Shown: positions 36,244 to 48,370, counted from the stretch's first letter. The stretch: 64,000 bases of DNA from Elephas maximus indicus (GCF_024166365.1 NC_064825.1:103802480-103866479), one strand, 5' to 3'. Numbers and translations are program-made. The notes: generated by a model not told the origin, from the letters alone.

Positions 36244-38634
36244 TAGATATATATATCTATGTCTGCAAATGAATGAGTTCATTTTTACCATTTTAAAGGG
36301 ATATGCAACAAAGACCACATTTAAGAGGTTTATTAAAAATAAATTTACTTGATAATGGTCAAAAGTTTTATCTGTCTGACTGAAATTGATGGTTTGATTT
36401 ATGAGAGAGTTTTAGAAGCTTCAATGTTAAATAACATATAAAACAAAGAATTAGGTTTCTCACTGTTAAAACAACAAAATTTTCTTTGATTTCTGAGTTG
36501 AAAGATTAATGTATTTGTCTAATCTAAAACAAAGTTCTGGCCTCTCTTTAGAATAAGATTCCTGAGTCGAAAATTAAGCCACAAGGCTTTTGGAAAAAAA
36601 AAAAAAGTTAAGCTTTTTACCTTTAAGATCTTTGGTTAAATAAACTATTGTTTCATGGCAACTTATAATAAACTCCTGACAGCTTTGAAACATCATGAAA
36701 AGCCACAAAAATATTTTTTATAAAGGACAAGTGCTAAAAAGTTTTATTTAACATGTTCTAAATTATATGGAATGTGTTGTCAAAATCAAGAGAAGTGCCC
36801 GATTCTCTTTGGGTTAAAATTTATATGTTAACATTTTCTCTTATGTTTTTGCCTAATATTAGACAACAAATATGTAATAGTATGTCATAATTTTGTTATT
36901 ATTTCTTTATTGTTAACTTGGTCACAACCTTATTTTATTTTTTGAATCTAGCATCATCAAAGCCAAAGGTTTGATTGGGGAAAACACATCATTTGCCTAT
37001 GAATTTTTTTTTTTTTTACTATTCAGGTATTTAGAGGCTTGATAATCTTGGTATATTCTTGGTGTAGCCTGTCTAAATGATATTTGGTCTCAAGATATCT
37101 AAAGTTCTTTAAAAATATGGTTAATGGTTATATTTAGAAATATTTTTGCCTAAAGTTTTTTTTAACTGATTTTATTTGGCCTTTACTTTGTGCTTGGAGT
37201 TAATTTCTATCAGGTCTTTGACTACTAAGAGTATCATTTTTGTAAATTAATCGTGGCCATATTAAGTTTTGTCATCTGTAGATACTTTTTACTTTGCTGA
37301 TTTTCTGAAAACGGTTGACCAGAATATTTCAATAAAAGAGATGGACTATATTGTTCTTATGAAAGGACTGTGACTGGACTGAATCCAGGTTTCCAGAACC
37401 CTTATGCAGAAGCTGATGAGTTCACAAACTGCTGTTGATCCAGAATCAAGTGGAACAGAAATTAACTACATAAGACTGAGTAAACTAAAGGATACTATGG
37501 GTTTTATGTGGGAATATTGCTGATATCTTAAGGTCCTACTTTCTGGATATAGGAATCATTTTCTTTTCTCCTAAATTATCTAACTAATGGGTTTAGATAT
37601 TGTAACTCTTAAATTAGAAGTTCCTGTTGATAAACTTCACAAAGTTGTAAATATCATAACTAGAGAAGCATCTGAAGTTTGAGCTGATTTTACAAAATAG
37701 AACAGCATTAGATTTCCTATTAGTTCTCTCAAGAGGCAGCTTGTGCCTTAATAGATAAATGCTGCTGTGTTTATATTAATACACAAGCTGAGGTTTTGCA
37801 GAATGTAGCTGCTGCTGAGGCACATAAAAGCCATTACCGATGCTGCTTATGCATAAACAAACACCCCCCGAGATTTGTTTCCGTGGTTCAAAGACCATAG
37901 GGTCATTGTTTCATTGGTTATTTCAGACAATTGGCCTAATATTATTGTTAGTGTTTCTATTCTACCTCCTAGCTCACTGTATGGTACCTGGCATTTTAAA
38001 AACCAGATGGTGCCCAATTACCATTTTTTGAGATTTTTGGTCAAAGATTCTATAGCAAGATCATGATCCAAAGAAGGGAACCATGAGAGCGTTGTATGTA
38101 ATTCTCCTGGAATGCAGTTTTCTGGCTCTCATGGAGGTTGGGGCAACCCACCAAGGCCATCGCCTTTGGTGTCCTTTTGAACCTTGAGCTTTGAGGAAAA
38201 AAAAAAACCAAAAAACTGGTTCCTGAAGCTTTGAGTCAAACAATGGTCCAGATAAACTAGTAAGATTCTTTTGCTCTAGGCTTTGTGCCTTTTTTTTTTT
38301 TTTAATTTAGTAAAATCTGTCTGTTTTAAGAAACTAACTTCAAAGTGAGAATTATGTTTAGGGTAAATCAGTAATCGGTTTAACTAGTCTTCAAGACAAC
38401 GTCGTCTGAATGCCTGTCTAATGTTTGTAATCAAACTGTCACCCTCCTACTATGCAGAAAATTATGTATCTTAAAGAAACCACGTTCTCAGAAGAGATCA
38501 ACCTCAATGGCTCAGACTCCATTTTGTCTTAGGTTCCACTTTTGCTTCTGAGAAAGCGACCCATGACTGTTAATAGACAAACCAAGGAGAGGCAGCTTGC
38601 CCTTAGAAAAACACTTAGCATATTTTAAACAGAT
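36244..38634 (+). mobile_element. Old endogenous retrovirus remnant with env end
   Basis: AT-rich and badly eroded. The segment 36,545-36,705 is homologous to 41,296-41,440 inside the main provirus. Around 37,620-37,990 a frame gives LDKLHKVV-like heptads, then ACALIDKCCCVYINT (CX6CC at 37,742-37,768) and RDLFPWFK before a hydrophobic span. These are marks of a retroviral transmembrane envelope subunit. No LTR was securely delimited. It is not functional. Confidence 0.55.
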
Positions 38635-39400
38635 TGAAACAGACAAGAGATCGAGCTGGCTGAACTAAATAGCCTCTGACTCAGTATTCTTGGAATCTAA
38701 ACCTAAGTGCATATAACTTTTGCTGCTGGCACCCAAGAATTACTTGTGATTAGCAAACTAGTTACTTAGACAAGATAAGAGGCTATATTTCAAGGCCTTG
38801 TGTGCTTGACCAGCTATAAATTACTGATAATCTTCCTGAGATGTTTTTCAAGGCCCCATCAGGTGCAGACAATGAGCAGTAAAGATCAATGTGACCTATG
38901 AATGACCTTCCACATGAGACTAACATGAGCAGAGACCCCTCGCCAGGACTTGAACCAAGGCCCAGAGGCAACATGCAGGTACAACATCCCAGAATAAGCC
39001 CTCTTTGATATCCCGGCAGCCTTTGCGACAGACTCCATCTTAGTTCCAGCAACCTCTGCGAGGAAATCTATCTTGAATTCTAGCTGTATGTGCATTTCAT
39101 TTTCATAATCCCTCTCCTTCTCCTGGATATCTCCACCCATCTAATGAATAAAGATAATGCCCTTTTCCCACCTAAGAACTTTATAAACCCTAGGAAATCC
39201 TTTGTTTGAAGAGAGACTGGAGGCTAGCTTAGGCGGAAACACCTCTCCACCTCTCCCTCACGAACCTTTGCTTTCTTTCTGTCACTAATAAACCTTTGTT
39301 TGTGTGGAACCTCTGAGCCTATCCTCGTCATTCTTAGTCAGAAGAAGGTAAGAACCTAGGCAGGGCTTAGTTCTGAGCTGGGAAACCTTGCCCTGCAACA
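38635..39400 (+). repeat. 5' LTR of class I provirus
   Basis: 766 bp, begins TGAAACAGACAAGAG and ends GCAACA. TTTATAAACCC near 39,180 is a TATA box and AATAAA near 39,286 a poly(A) signal, so U3, R and U5 can be placed. The U3 half aligns with 46,906-47,260. Confidence 0.8.
39178..39190 (+). promoter_or_regulatory. LTR TATA box
   Basis: actttataaaccc about 100 bp before the LTR poly(A) signal, as in class I LTRs. Confidence 0.65.
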
Positions 39401-39405
39401 AAACT

Positions 39406-39423
39406 TGGCGAGCCAGCCAGGAG
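39406..39423 (+). other. Retroviral primer binding site, tRNA-Arg type
   Basis: TGGCGAGCCAGCCAGGAG lies five bases after the LTR end. Its complement ends GGCTGGCTCGCCA, the 3' end of vertebrate tRNA-Arg(ACG) with CCA. The match over 18 bases is, from memory of the tRNA, complete. Arg priming is typical of the HERV-R-like class I group. Confidence 0.75.
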
Positions 39424-41200
39424 GGATTTTTTCCCTCACTCCTGGGTCTGGGGGCAGATTAGAAGACCTGCTAAGCCCTGATGGACGGACAAGCAGCTGC
39501 CAGCGCTCCATTTGACCTGTGTCTCTCCCTTCAATGAGTAGATCTCCGTGCGTGCTCCTCTCATCCCAGTTTCCACGGGAACAAAGGACATCTCTCTGTC
39601 TTGCATCCTGAGACCTGGTAATTGAGACTTGGTGTCTATTTACAGTTTGTTTATGGTGACGGCGTTGGCCCCAAGATCTGTGAAACTTGGAAAATCACGT
39701 GTGCTTAATAGATACTCTTCCCAGATTGAGTTTTAAAGCCTCCCTCCCGGACTCACGCAATCTGGGAGTCTCACAAGTTGAGTGATTCCCCTCGATTGAA
39801 GCTTGGCATCTGCAGTGAGGGGGTGTAAGACCTGTGAGACCTGGTGTAATAAAGATCTGAGAGATCTGGTGTAGTCTGAAGACCTGGTAATTGGCTTTTT
39901 CATTCTTCTTTATTTCACTTTCCTCTCCATTTTATTTTCCTTTTCATTAAGTGCTGGCTGGTGGGTGATAGCCCTGGCATTTTGCCCAGTTAGTGCAGGC
40001 ATTTTTCCTGCCTGTCTCCCCACTTATGGGAGCCCAAGTTGTGATTAGTTTTGTAGTGTTTTGATTCTTAATTGTTACCCAGTTCAGTCTCATTGCATTT
40101 GTGATCACAAGGAGGGACTCTTGGTGACTCTAGAGTTTGGGCAGATGTATGAGTGTGTGGTGGCTGTCGTTTTTGTGTGTCTGGATGTTGTCTGTCTCTG
40201 GTTCAGCAACCCTAGTTCTGGGGAGTGAATGTAGACATCTCTATCTGTTTAGACGAGGAGATTGAAGGACCCGCATCTGGTATTGGGGATAGGAGGTACC
40301 CAGAGGGTTGAAGTGGAGATTCAGATATTCCTAGTAGTGTGTTGGACCTCAGTAAGATCATCCTCATTCCCTCTTTCCCTTTCTGGCTTTTCTGGCCCAA
40401 GCGCTCTCTGTCAGTCTGTTCATCTTATGTGTGACCGGTGCTGTCTGGGAGGTTGAGACTGCAAGATTTTCTCCGTCACCTCTGTCTGTGTCTTATGTGT
40501 CACTTATGTGTGATGCATAGAAATTAATTGGTGAAAAGAAATTCAGGCTGAATTAGAACGTATTTATAGAGACTCCTGAGAATTTATTGATTGGGCTGGT
40601 GAAAGAGATGCACAGGGAGAGCAGATTTTCAGTCTAGACTGGGACTTGAGTCAAAATACAGAAAACACTCCAGGCAGAGTGTTAAGATTTTAAAAAAGAG
40701 GTTCTCTCCCAGAGCTGAGAAAACTCTCAGCTGCAGCACAAGAGACAAATAAATTCCTATGGATTAAAAGAAAAAGCTGGTGGTATCAACTACCCATAAA
40801 AATAAAAAGCTTGGTTCTTGGGAACAGTTAATTGGACAGAATGAGAAATCAGGAAAACATACCAGGAGATTCACGCTTAGGGTGCATTCTTAAACACTGA
40901 CAATTCTTTTCTTATGATCAATTAAAGAAAAAGAAAGCTTCAGAAAAAGAAGGAAGTCTAGAGTGAAAAAATCTCTTGGCTAAATAGACTGGCCTGCCAA
41001 GTTTACTTTAACTGAGATAAGGAAAAAGATTTACAGACCAAAAATGTCAAGCAGCCTTTCTAACTGCTGTCTTGCAGGCTAAAGGCCATCCCCCAAGAAA
41101 TCAAAGAAAAGGAGAGAGACCGAGGCCACAGGAGCAGAGAAAGCACCGTGCCCCTTTGGAAAGAGACCAGTGCACATGGTGTAAAGAAAAAAAAAAAATT
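39424..41200 (+). pseudogene. Retroviral leader and first gag remnant
   Basis: No long frame. The right end (41,040-41,190) encodes FLTAVLQAKGHPP and later LERDQCTWCK, which resembles the spacer and first zinc-knuckle residues of gammaretroviral nucleocapsid. This nucleocapsid scrap lies upstream of capsid sequence, opposite to normal gag order. Confidence 0.6.
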
Positions 41201-41394
41201 TAGTCTTATAATAAAAGTAACAGTTCCAGAACAGTAAAAGGGAAAGATATTAGTTATCTTTTACCTTTCAAAAATGTCTGCCTGACTAAAGAACTTTCAT
41301 TAGAATAAAAAACCAAGCCACATGGCTTTAGGGAAAAATAAAAACTAAGTTTTTTATTTTAAGATCTTTGGTTAAATAAGTAAAGTATTGTTTC

Positions 41395-42108
41395 TTGGTA
41401 ACTTATGATAAACTCCTGACAGGTTTGAAAGCCACGGGAAGCCCCTTATCACCCGCACCTACCTGCGTCTTAACTGGTCCCAATCCCTTGCCCTGTCCAC
41501 CCCCTTCTTCGATGTGGTTGGGATCAGGCAACAAGCTGTACCCTACTCTGCCCTCAGCCCAGAAAACTGGCATGTACCCCCTTAGGGAAGTAGCTAACAG
41601 GACTGGGGGCACAACCCGAGTTAATGTGCCATTTTCAGTCTCAGGCTTAAGCCAGGGCAAAGAAAAGTTAGGGAGTGTGTCAGAAGACCCTGAGAAGTTT
41701 AAGCATGAGTTCATGAAACTCAGCTTGAATTTTAATTTGACCTGGGGAGTTGTGATGGTCATTTTAACTTGCTGTTGTATCATGGATGAAAAGACTAGGA
41801 TCCTGACTAATGCTAGAGAACAGGCTGATGAGGTTAACTGCCCAAAACCAACATATGTTATTTTCAGACCAGGAGGAGAAGCAGTCCCTGACACAGAGCC
41901 AAACCGGGATTACAATGGGGATGGTAGGGAAAGGGTCAGACATTTAGTTGAATGTGTTACAGGTGGGATTCAGAAGTGTGTAGCCAAGCCTGTTAATTAT
42001 GATAGGGTGAAAGAAATTACTCAGACAGCAGAGGAGAACCCAGTGGTCTTTCTCACCAGGCTAACTGAGGCTTTTAGGAATATGCTAACACTGACATTGA
42101 GAGCCTGA
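41395..42108 (+). pseudogene. ERV gag capsid region
   Basis: 237 open codons. Residues from about 65 on match gammaretroviral capsid: MYPLREV, RVNVPFSVSGLSQGKEKLGS, SEDPEKFKHEF, then VKEITQTAEENPVVFLTRLT (capsid C-terminal part). The open frame ends at TGA (42,106-42,108); gag-like sequence goes on in other frames. The N-terminal 60 residues are proline-rich, like a p12/MA junction. Confidence 0.8.
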
Positions 42109-42119
42109 AATGAAAGACT

Positions 42120-42512
42120 TTGCTAGCCATGCATTTTATTATCCAATCTGCAGCAGATATTAGAAGGAAGTTACAAAAGATAGAGGTAGGACCCCAGGCT
42201 CCATTCTCTGGACTGGTTGAGGAATTCTTTAAGATCTTCAATAACAGAGATCTGGCAGCAGAAGATAAAATGAAGAAAAAGTCCCAGTTGTTGGCAGTAG
42301 CACTTCAAGGCCCACCTCAAGGTAACCCTACAGGATCTCAAAGACCAAGACTTACACGAGAATTTCCTCATCGGCCGGTGAGTATTGAGCCAGACCAGCG
42401 TAGGTACTGTAAAAAGAGATGCCATTGGAAGGCAGAGTGTCCTGAGTGCCCTAGAACAGGGCACCCAGCTGACTTTCCCTGGAGGCCAGCCCAGGTGGCC
42501 CACTGTGCCTGA
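42120..42512 (+). pseudogene. ERV gag nucleocapsid region
   Basis: 130 open codons with ADIRRKLQKIE, then YCKKRCHWKAECPE. In the knuckle the first cysteine is arginine and the glycine before histidine is cysteine, so zinc binding is doubtful. Follows the capsid piece in a shifted frame. Confidence 0.75.
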
Positions 42513-42599
42513 TGTCCCTCTCCTTGGAGGAGAAAGAGCGGTCCTATTGATGAGGCCTAGAGGTCTGCTTAGCTCCCGGCCAGAAGACCATCACTGTTT

Positions 42600-43072
42600 C
42601 TGCTGCGGAGCCTTAGGTTACTCTCAACGTGGGAGGTAAGGAGACTGAATTTTTACTAGACACAGGAACTGCCTTCTCTATTCTGACCCAAAATCCAGGC
42701 CCACTCTATGGTCTTGCCTGCACGGTCATTGGGGTTGACAGAAAGCCTAAGGTAAGGAATTTTACTTTCCCCCTTTCCTGTGAAGAGGGCCAGAGAACTC
42801 TATCCCACTCTTTCTTGTATGTCCCTGACAGTCCTGTTCCCTTGTTAGGGAGGGATTTATTAACTAAGCTGGGTGTAACAATATATTTAGAAAAAGGGCA
42901 ACTCACTGTAGCTGTAGACAAAAGCCAGAGCTTGGGGCTACTCCTTGAGCTGACTGAAGGAAAGACTCCTGAGTTTGAGAACCCACCTCCCAAAGAGATA
43001 TTAGAACAGGTAAATCCAGAAGTGTGGGACACCACAACTCCAGGTCTGGCTAAAAAACACCCCCTGTGTTAA
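42600..43072 (+). pseudogene. ERV protease
   Basis: The active-site triplet reads LLDTGTAFSIL (DTG at 42,659-42,667), and VPLLGRDLLTKLG is the flap-side LGRDLL motif. The end VWDTTTPGLAKK is the usual protease-RT junction. It is open for about 147 codons but has no intact gag-pro context. Confidence 0.8.
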
Positions 43073-44215
43073 TCAAACTGAAGCCCAACACACCCTATCC
43101 TTGGAGGAGACAATATCCTATGGATTTGGAAGCCCAAAAGGGAATAAAGCCAGTATTAGAGGATTACTTAAAACATGGATTAATCCAACTCTGCCAGTTC
43201 CCTTGCAATACCCCCGTTCTCCCAGTAAAGAAACCAGTCAGAAGTTATAGATTTGTACAGGATTTAAGAGCAGTAAATGAGGCAGTAATTCCCATTCACC
43301 CCATAGTCCTAAATCCATATACCCTCCTCACCCAGGTACTAGGAGAAGCCTAGAACTTTTCGGTGCTGGACTTAAAGGATGTATTTTTTTGTATACCCCT
43401 GTGTAGTACATGGCAATATCTTTTTGCCTTTGAGTGGCGGGACTCCAACACTCAGGAGACCACCGAATATATCTGGACTTGCTTACCTCAAGGTTTTAGA
43501 GACTATCCTCACTTATTTGGAAATGCCCTGACAGGAGAATTGAGGGAATTACATATATGGACGATATATTAATAGCCAGTCCAACTGAGGAAAGTTAAGA
43601 CAAGGATACCATATTAGTGTTACACTTCTTGGGAGAATGGAGCTACCGTGTGTCCCCAAAAAAGGCCCAAATCTCTAAAAAACTGGTATAGTACCTAGGT
43701 TTTATACTGACCCCAGTGAAACAGATGCTGGCTCTGGAGCAAAAGAAGGTTATCACTGCCCTACTGGCACCTACCACCAGGAAGCAGTTTAGGGGCTTCC
43801 TAGGGATGGCTGGATTTTGCTGAATCTGGGTCCCTAATTTCGGCCTTATAGCAAGGCCTCTGTATGAGGCCCTTAAAGGGGAAGAAAGAGCTCCCTTATA
43901 TTGGACCCCGGAACATCAGCAGGCTTTTGATAAACTAAGGATGGAATTGGGGAAAGCACCAACTTTAGGGCTCCCATATTCAAGAAAGCCCTTTAAACTA
44001 TCTGTATATGAGAAACAAGGGGTGGATTTAGGGGTCCTCACTCAGGAAATTCGTTCTACAACGAGGCTAGTAGCTTACTTTTCAAAACAGCTTGACCCTG
44101 TGGTTCAAGGCTGGCCAGGGTGCCTCTAAGCAGTTGCAGCTAGGGCCCTATTCATAAAAGCAGCAGCCAAGTTGTCCTTGGGACAACCCACTGAGGTATT
44201 AACTCCTGGCTGAGA
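43066..44215 (+). pseudogene. ERV reverse transcriptase and connection
   Basis: Pieces in several frames: PYPWRRQYPMDLEAQKGIKP, RFVQDLRAVNEAV, VLDLKDVFFCIPL, and the catalytic box YMDD at 43,554-43,565, which lies in a different frame from the preceding motif. Connection-domain text AYFSKQLDPVVQGWPGC follows. The ribonuclease H domain is essentially missing after about 44,215. Stops at several points. Confidence 0.8.
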
Positions 44216-44690
44216 ACGAAAAGGAGAAAAGGGCCAAAAGTGAATATACCCAACAAGACCCAGGTGGGTGGCTAGTCAATGATAAAGGAATTCTCTATGC
44301 TCCTGAGTCTAGACTATGGAAGATTGTTAAGAGCTTTCATTCTGCCACCCACTATGGAAGGGATGCATCAGCGAACTTGCTGAGTAAGTGCCTTTATGGG
44401 AAAAACTTATATAAGGTGATTAAAGAAGTGGAGCTCAATTGTGAAACCTGCCAAAGGAACAATCTCAGTTGTACGTGATACCCCCTACACTTGTAAAACC
44501 AGTCCAACACAGAGGAGTCTCCTTCCCAGGAGAATATTGGCCAGTGGACTTTACTGTCATGCCTCCATGCCAAGGGTATAACTATCTACTAGTTTATGTT
44601 GATACTTTTACAGGCTGGATAGAAGCTTTCCCTGTTAGGAACAATAAGGCTACCGAAGAGGATGGAGATTTTCCTGAAGAGCTCCCAAAC
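44216..44690 (+). pseudogene. ERV integrase, truncated
   Basis: The zinc-binding HHCC region reads HSATH and later CETC. The core begins EYWPVDFT and [15 protein letters not shown]. The rest of the catalytic core and C-terminus are deleted; sequence jumps to [16 protein letters not shown] by 44,660. Confidence 0.75.
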
Positions 44691-46830
44691 TACACCTATG
44701 AACAAGTAGAGGACCTGAAGTTCCTGTTTCAATGGAGAAAAGACACCTCCCAGCAGTAGATAAGTATCTACATAGATGAGGAGCAAGAGCGGAAATCTAA
44801 CCGTTGGTTCTGGGTAGTTGCCATACTGGGGATAAGCCTAATAGTTCTCTCATGGTACATGAATCTTTGCATACTGCCTAAGGGTTGGAATCATTTCAGC
44901 TGATCTTCAGCAGTAGTAGATAAGTTGGGAAACCATGACGTACTTTTTACTACTCCTCCTCCTCTTTCATAAGACCTGGGGACGATGGGAGAATTCACTG
45001 ATTTCGCTTGTCTGAAAGCATAATACGTGGAAATGACATGAGTAACTGTTGGATTTGCCATCAGAGGCCAACAGGGGGTTCTGGGCTCAATCCTTTGTTG
45101 TCAGCAGTTCCTGTTTATCCTCCTTGGTATCAGTAAGTTACCTTCCCTTTTTCTAATCCAGAGGGGAAGAAGATAACCACCTTACAAGTCATACCCAGCC
45201 CAGTTGAGGTCAATCAATTTGGTGAAACTCCTTGTCTAGAGCCAACCAACCTAATCTGGCGAAGCAATATTCAGCCAGCTACCAGGGGCTTTAGGCGCTT
45301 CCCCATCTGTCCCCCAATTGTATCAAAACTTGAATATTTTAAAAACTTTACCAGTTAAGAGATCTTTTATAAAAATCAAAACACCCAGTATGAGATCAAC
45401 AGGACATTCGATTCTAACTTCACCATAGGGCCCTGTGAGGCTCCAGGGAAACCTTTCAAATGATGAATACTGGCTCTCAAACAGGCTATGAGACATTTTG
45501 CCCCATCAATAATTCTTTGAAAATAAACTATGCCACTTGGGGTGTTTGGCAAATTAATGACCCTGATCGTACTTGTAATCGGAATCAAAAGAGCTAAGGT
45601 TGTGAGTCTTGGAAGACGTGGGTAAGGTCCATCCAAGCTCCTGCCTGGAACAGGAATGGGGCCTGGGGGCCTCTGAAAGGCCCTTGGTCATACCCAGGTG
45701 TGAATGGTCCTTAACTGGTCACTTCGAGGCATGGACCTTAAAAAAAAAAAAAATCCCTCTCTCAGCACACAAAAAAAATACTTTTTGGAAAAACTCGTCT
45801 CAGCTTCTGTGTCTTCCTACTGGGCTGTGGTTTTTGCGCAGAGACTTCTTTAGAGGAACATGGGCCATCTCGTGCCTCAGTTCAACCCAGGTCAGTGGTC
45901 ACTGCTCTATAAGGGGGTGACTCCCCTAGATGAACAAATTCAAGTCTTTTCTGATTTACAATCCTGTGTTCCAAAAGGAACTGATGTATCCTTGACCAGG
46001 AAGAAAAGAGAGTCTCTTACCCTTATTGCTTTAGGAATCACTGCTTTAGTGGTTGCCTTAGGGGGTCTAACGGCAGGAGTCATTTACAATGTGCAACAGT
46101 GCAGAATGTGTCCTCTGTTGTTAAAGGACTCTGGACAAGGACTATGTGTCCTTCGAAAGTCTCTAGGCTCCCTTGCCAACATGGTTATTTATGGATCATC
46201 AAATGGCATTAGACCACATGTTAGCTGAACAAGGAGAAGTTTGTGCTGTTGCCAACACATCCTGCTGCTTTTATGTCAATACTTCACAAGAAGTAGAACT
46301 TAGAGCTACCTGACTATTAAAAAAAACCCAAACCCAGTGCCGTCGAGTCGATTCCGACTCATAGCGACCCTACAGGACAGGGTAGAACTGCCCCATATAG
46401 CTTTCAAGGAGCGCCTGGTGGATTTGAACTGCTGACCCTTTGATTAGCAGCCATAGCACTTAACCACTACGCCATCAGAGTTTCCACCTGACTATTAGAG
46501 AGAGCAAAATGGTTAAAAGACACTAGGTAAAGATAGGCTTTCTCCATATAGGACCACATTAAAGGGTATTTGCCTTCTATGACCTGGTTTTTGCCTCTAT
46601 TGGGACCCGCAGTGGCCATTCTCTTCCTACTTCTATTTGGTCTCTGCCTGTTTAAGCTTTTGGTAAAGTTTGTGTCCTGTAGCTTGCAGCAATTTCAAGT
46701 TAAATTAACAATGCTGCAAGATTTCCAACTCATATCTGAAAGTGAGGCCACTAGTCCTTACAAAACTTTAGACCAGATAGCGAGACATTTCTACTCTGGT
46801 ACGCAGGTCAAAGACCCTGTGTCAGCCTGA
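44691..46830 (+). pseudogene. ERV envelope, multiply broken
   Basis: Surface-subunit pieces are scattered over 45,000-45,950. A basic RKKR cleavage site is at 45,998-46,009, followed by a hydrophobic fusion-peptide-like stretch (LTLIALGITALVVALGG). The transmembrane subunit shows QGEVCAVANTSCCFYVNTS (CX6CC at 46,242-46,268). After the SINE (46,320-46,485) a frame from 46,570 reads TWFLPLLGPAVAILFLLLFG, a membrane span, and a tail to 46,830. Stops and shifts occur throughout. Confidence 0.8.
46320..46485 (-). repeat. Afrotherian SINE in ERV env
   Basis: Flanked by acctgactatta at 46,308-46,319 and 46,486-46,497, a perfect 12-bp target duplication. Inserted after the provirus, in the transmembrane subunit. 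Confidence 0.92.
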
Positions 46831-46887
46831 AGAAGCTATACAAGAATAGACCACCACCCATGCTCCTTGTAAAGATTTATGAGTATG

Positions 46888-46905
46888 AAATCTCTCGGGG
46901 GGGAG
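46888..46905 (+). other. Polypurine tract
   Basis: Purine-rich run containing ggggggg just before TGAGACAG of the 3' LTR, the site of plus-strand priming. Confidence 0.6.
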
Positions 46906-47260
46906 TGAGACAGGCGAGAGATTGGGCTGGCCGAGTTAAATAGCCTCTGACTCAGTATTCTTGGAACGTAAACCTAAGTGCAGACTACCATATAACTTTT
47001 GCTACTGGCACCCGAGAACTACTCGTGATTAACAAACTAGGTGCTTAGACAAGATGAGGGGCTATAAATAATAGATAATCCTCCAGAGTTGTTTTTCAAG
47101 GCCCCACCAGGTACAGACAATGCATACTAAAGCTCAACGTGGCCTATGAATGGCCTTCCACATGAGACAAACATGAGCAGGAACCCCTCACCAGGACTCA
47201 AACCAAGGTCCAGAGGCATCACACATGCACAACATCCCAGCATAAGTCCTGTGTGACATA
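46906..47260 (+). repeat. 3' LTR of class I provirus, truncated
   Basis: Aligns with 38,635-39,020 of the 5' LTR, then stops near gtgtgacata. TATA, R and U5 are missing, so no 3' target duplication can be read. Confidence 0.75.
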
Positions 47261-47319
47261 TAGATTCCTCAGATCCAGGAGTATGAGGGCTTTGGTAGGG
47301 TGGGTGGGGGAGGATATCA

Positions 47320-47415
47320 GGGGTTCCAGGGTTATAAACCGTTAAGTGCCAAAAGTTTGGCAGTTTGAATCCACCCAGCTGTGCTGTGGAAGAAAGGCCT
47401 GGTGATCTACTATGG
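47320..47415 (+). repeat. SINE fragment
   Basis: Forward SINE piece with gttccagggttataaaccg-like head remnants and gtttgaatccacccagctg. Confidence 0.55.
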
Positions 47416-47432
47416 TGCAATGAATTACTTAA

Positions 47433-48370
47433 CATGGCCCTTCTAGCCATAGTCTTTGTGACTCACACACAATGATTGAGTAGGACTATGCAAATTAAGT
47501 ATATGGAACCCTAATGAAGGAACTGGTCGGTTTCACCATCCCACTAGGCTTAAAATGAGCCATCCCAGAGGTGGAAAGGGAGGATCTCACCACCACCAAG
47601 AAAGAAGAGCCAGGAGTTGAGTGTGTCCTTTGGACCTGGGATCCTTGCATTGAGAAGCTCCTGGAACCAGACCAGGAGAGAGCTGTAACACTGAAGACTG
47701 TGAGAAGTGGCAGCAGAGAACTGGTGACAGCAGAATCTGGAAACCAGCAGGAAACTGGCAGGAGATGGCTTGAGGGGTTTCCTGCTCCACACAGAAAGAA
47801 AGCTGAGTACCTTCGGGCAGCAGGCTTGCTGGTGGACTAGGGTGCCTCTGGGCACTTGGTAGAGCTAGTTTTGCTGACCCACGGAGCTAAAGCTGAGTGC
47901 CTTTGGGCAGAGGCTTACTGACTAGGTGAAGTAGGTGAAGTGGAGTGCCTCAGGGCACATATTCGCAGAGCTAAAAGAGCTTTGTAACACTTTCCCAATC
48001 AAAGCAAAGGCCAAAGGCTAGAGAGAAGCATGCCTGCAGGTGCAGCTGAGAAGAGACTGTCCTGATGGAAGAACTGCATCCTGAGTGTTCCTGAACTTGA
48101 ATTGTAACCTGTCACTTCCCTGATAAACCCCATAATCATGAATACAGCCTGTGAGTTCTGTGTGGCCATAGCAACAAATAATCTAACTCAACAAAGAAGC
48201 AGAAAGTGCCAAAGGAGGAACAGCTGGTGTTAGAATTGGTAAAGATGGTGGAGAAAGGAGGCATGACTGACCTCCGCATCTTAAGAATCAGCCGTGGGCT
48301 GTTCTTGATTCTCTTTCCTCCTTGTGAAGTTAGAGGAGGTCAGACGCCTCTCCCATGCCATTTTTACATC
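47433..48370 (+). mobile_element. LTR-like element, second copy
   Basis: Aligns in reverse complement with 33,102-34,117. Ends near gccatttttaca. The copies are diverged. No coding capacity is recognised. Confidence 0.6.

Larger units (their letters stand above)
38635..47260 (+). mobile_element. Class I endogenous retrovirus, rearranged and broken
   Basis: Elements in order: 5' LTR (38,635-39,400), primer binding site (39,406-39,423), leader, gag remnants, pro (42,600-43,072), pol (43,066-44,690), env (about 44,700-46,830), polypurine tract, truncated 3' LTR (46,906-47,260). The gag, protease and pol motifs are gammaretrovirus-like. Every gene has stops, shifts or deletions. Gag pieces are out of order. 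A SINE sits in env. The 3' LTR lacks its second half, so LTR-LTR dating is possible only on the U3 part. Confidence 0.85.
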
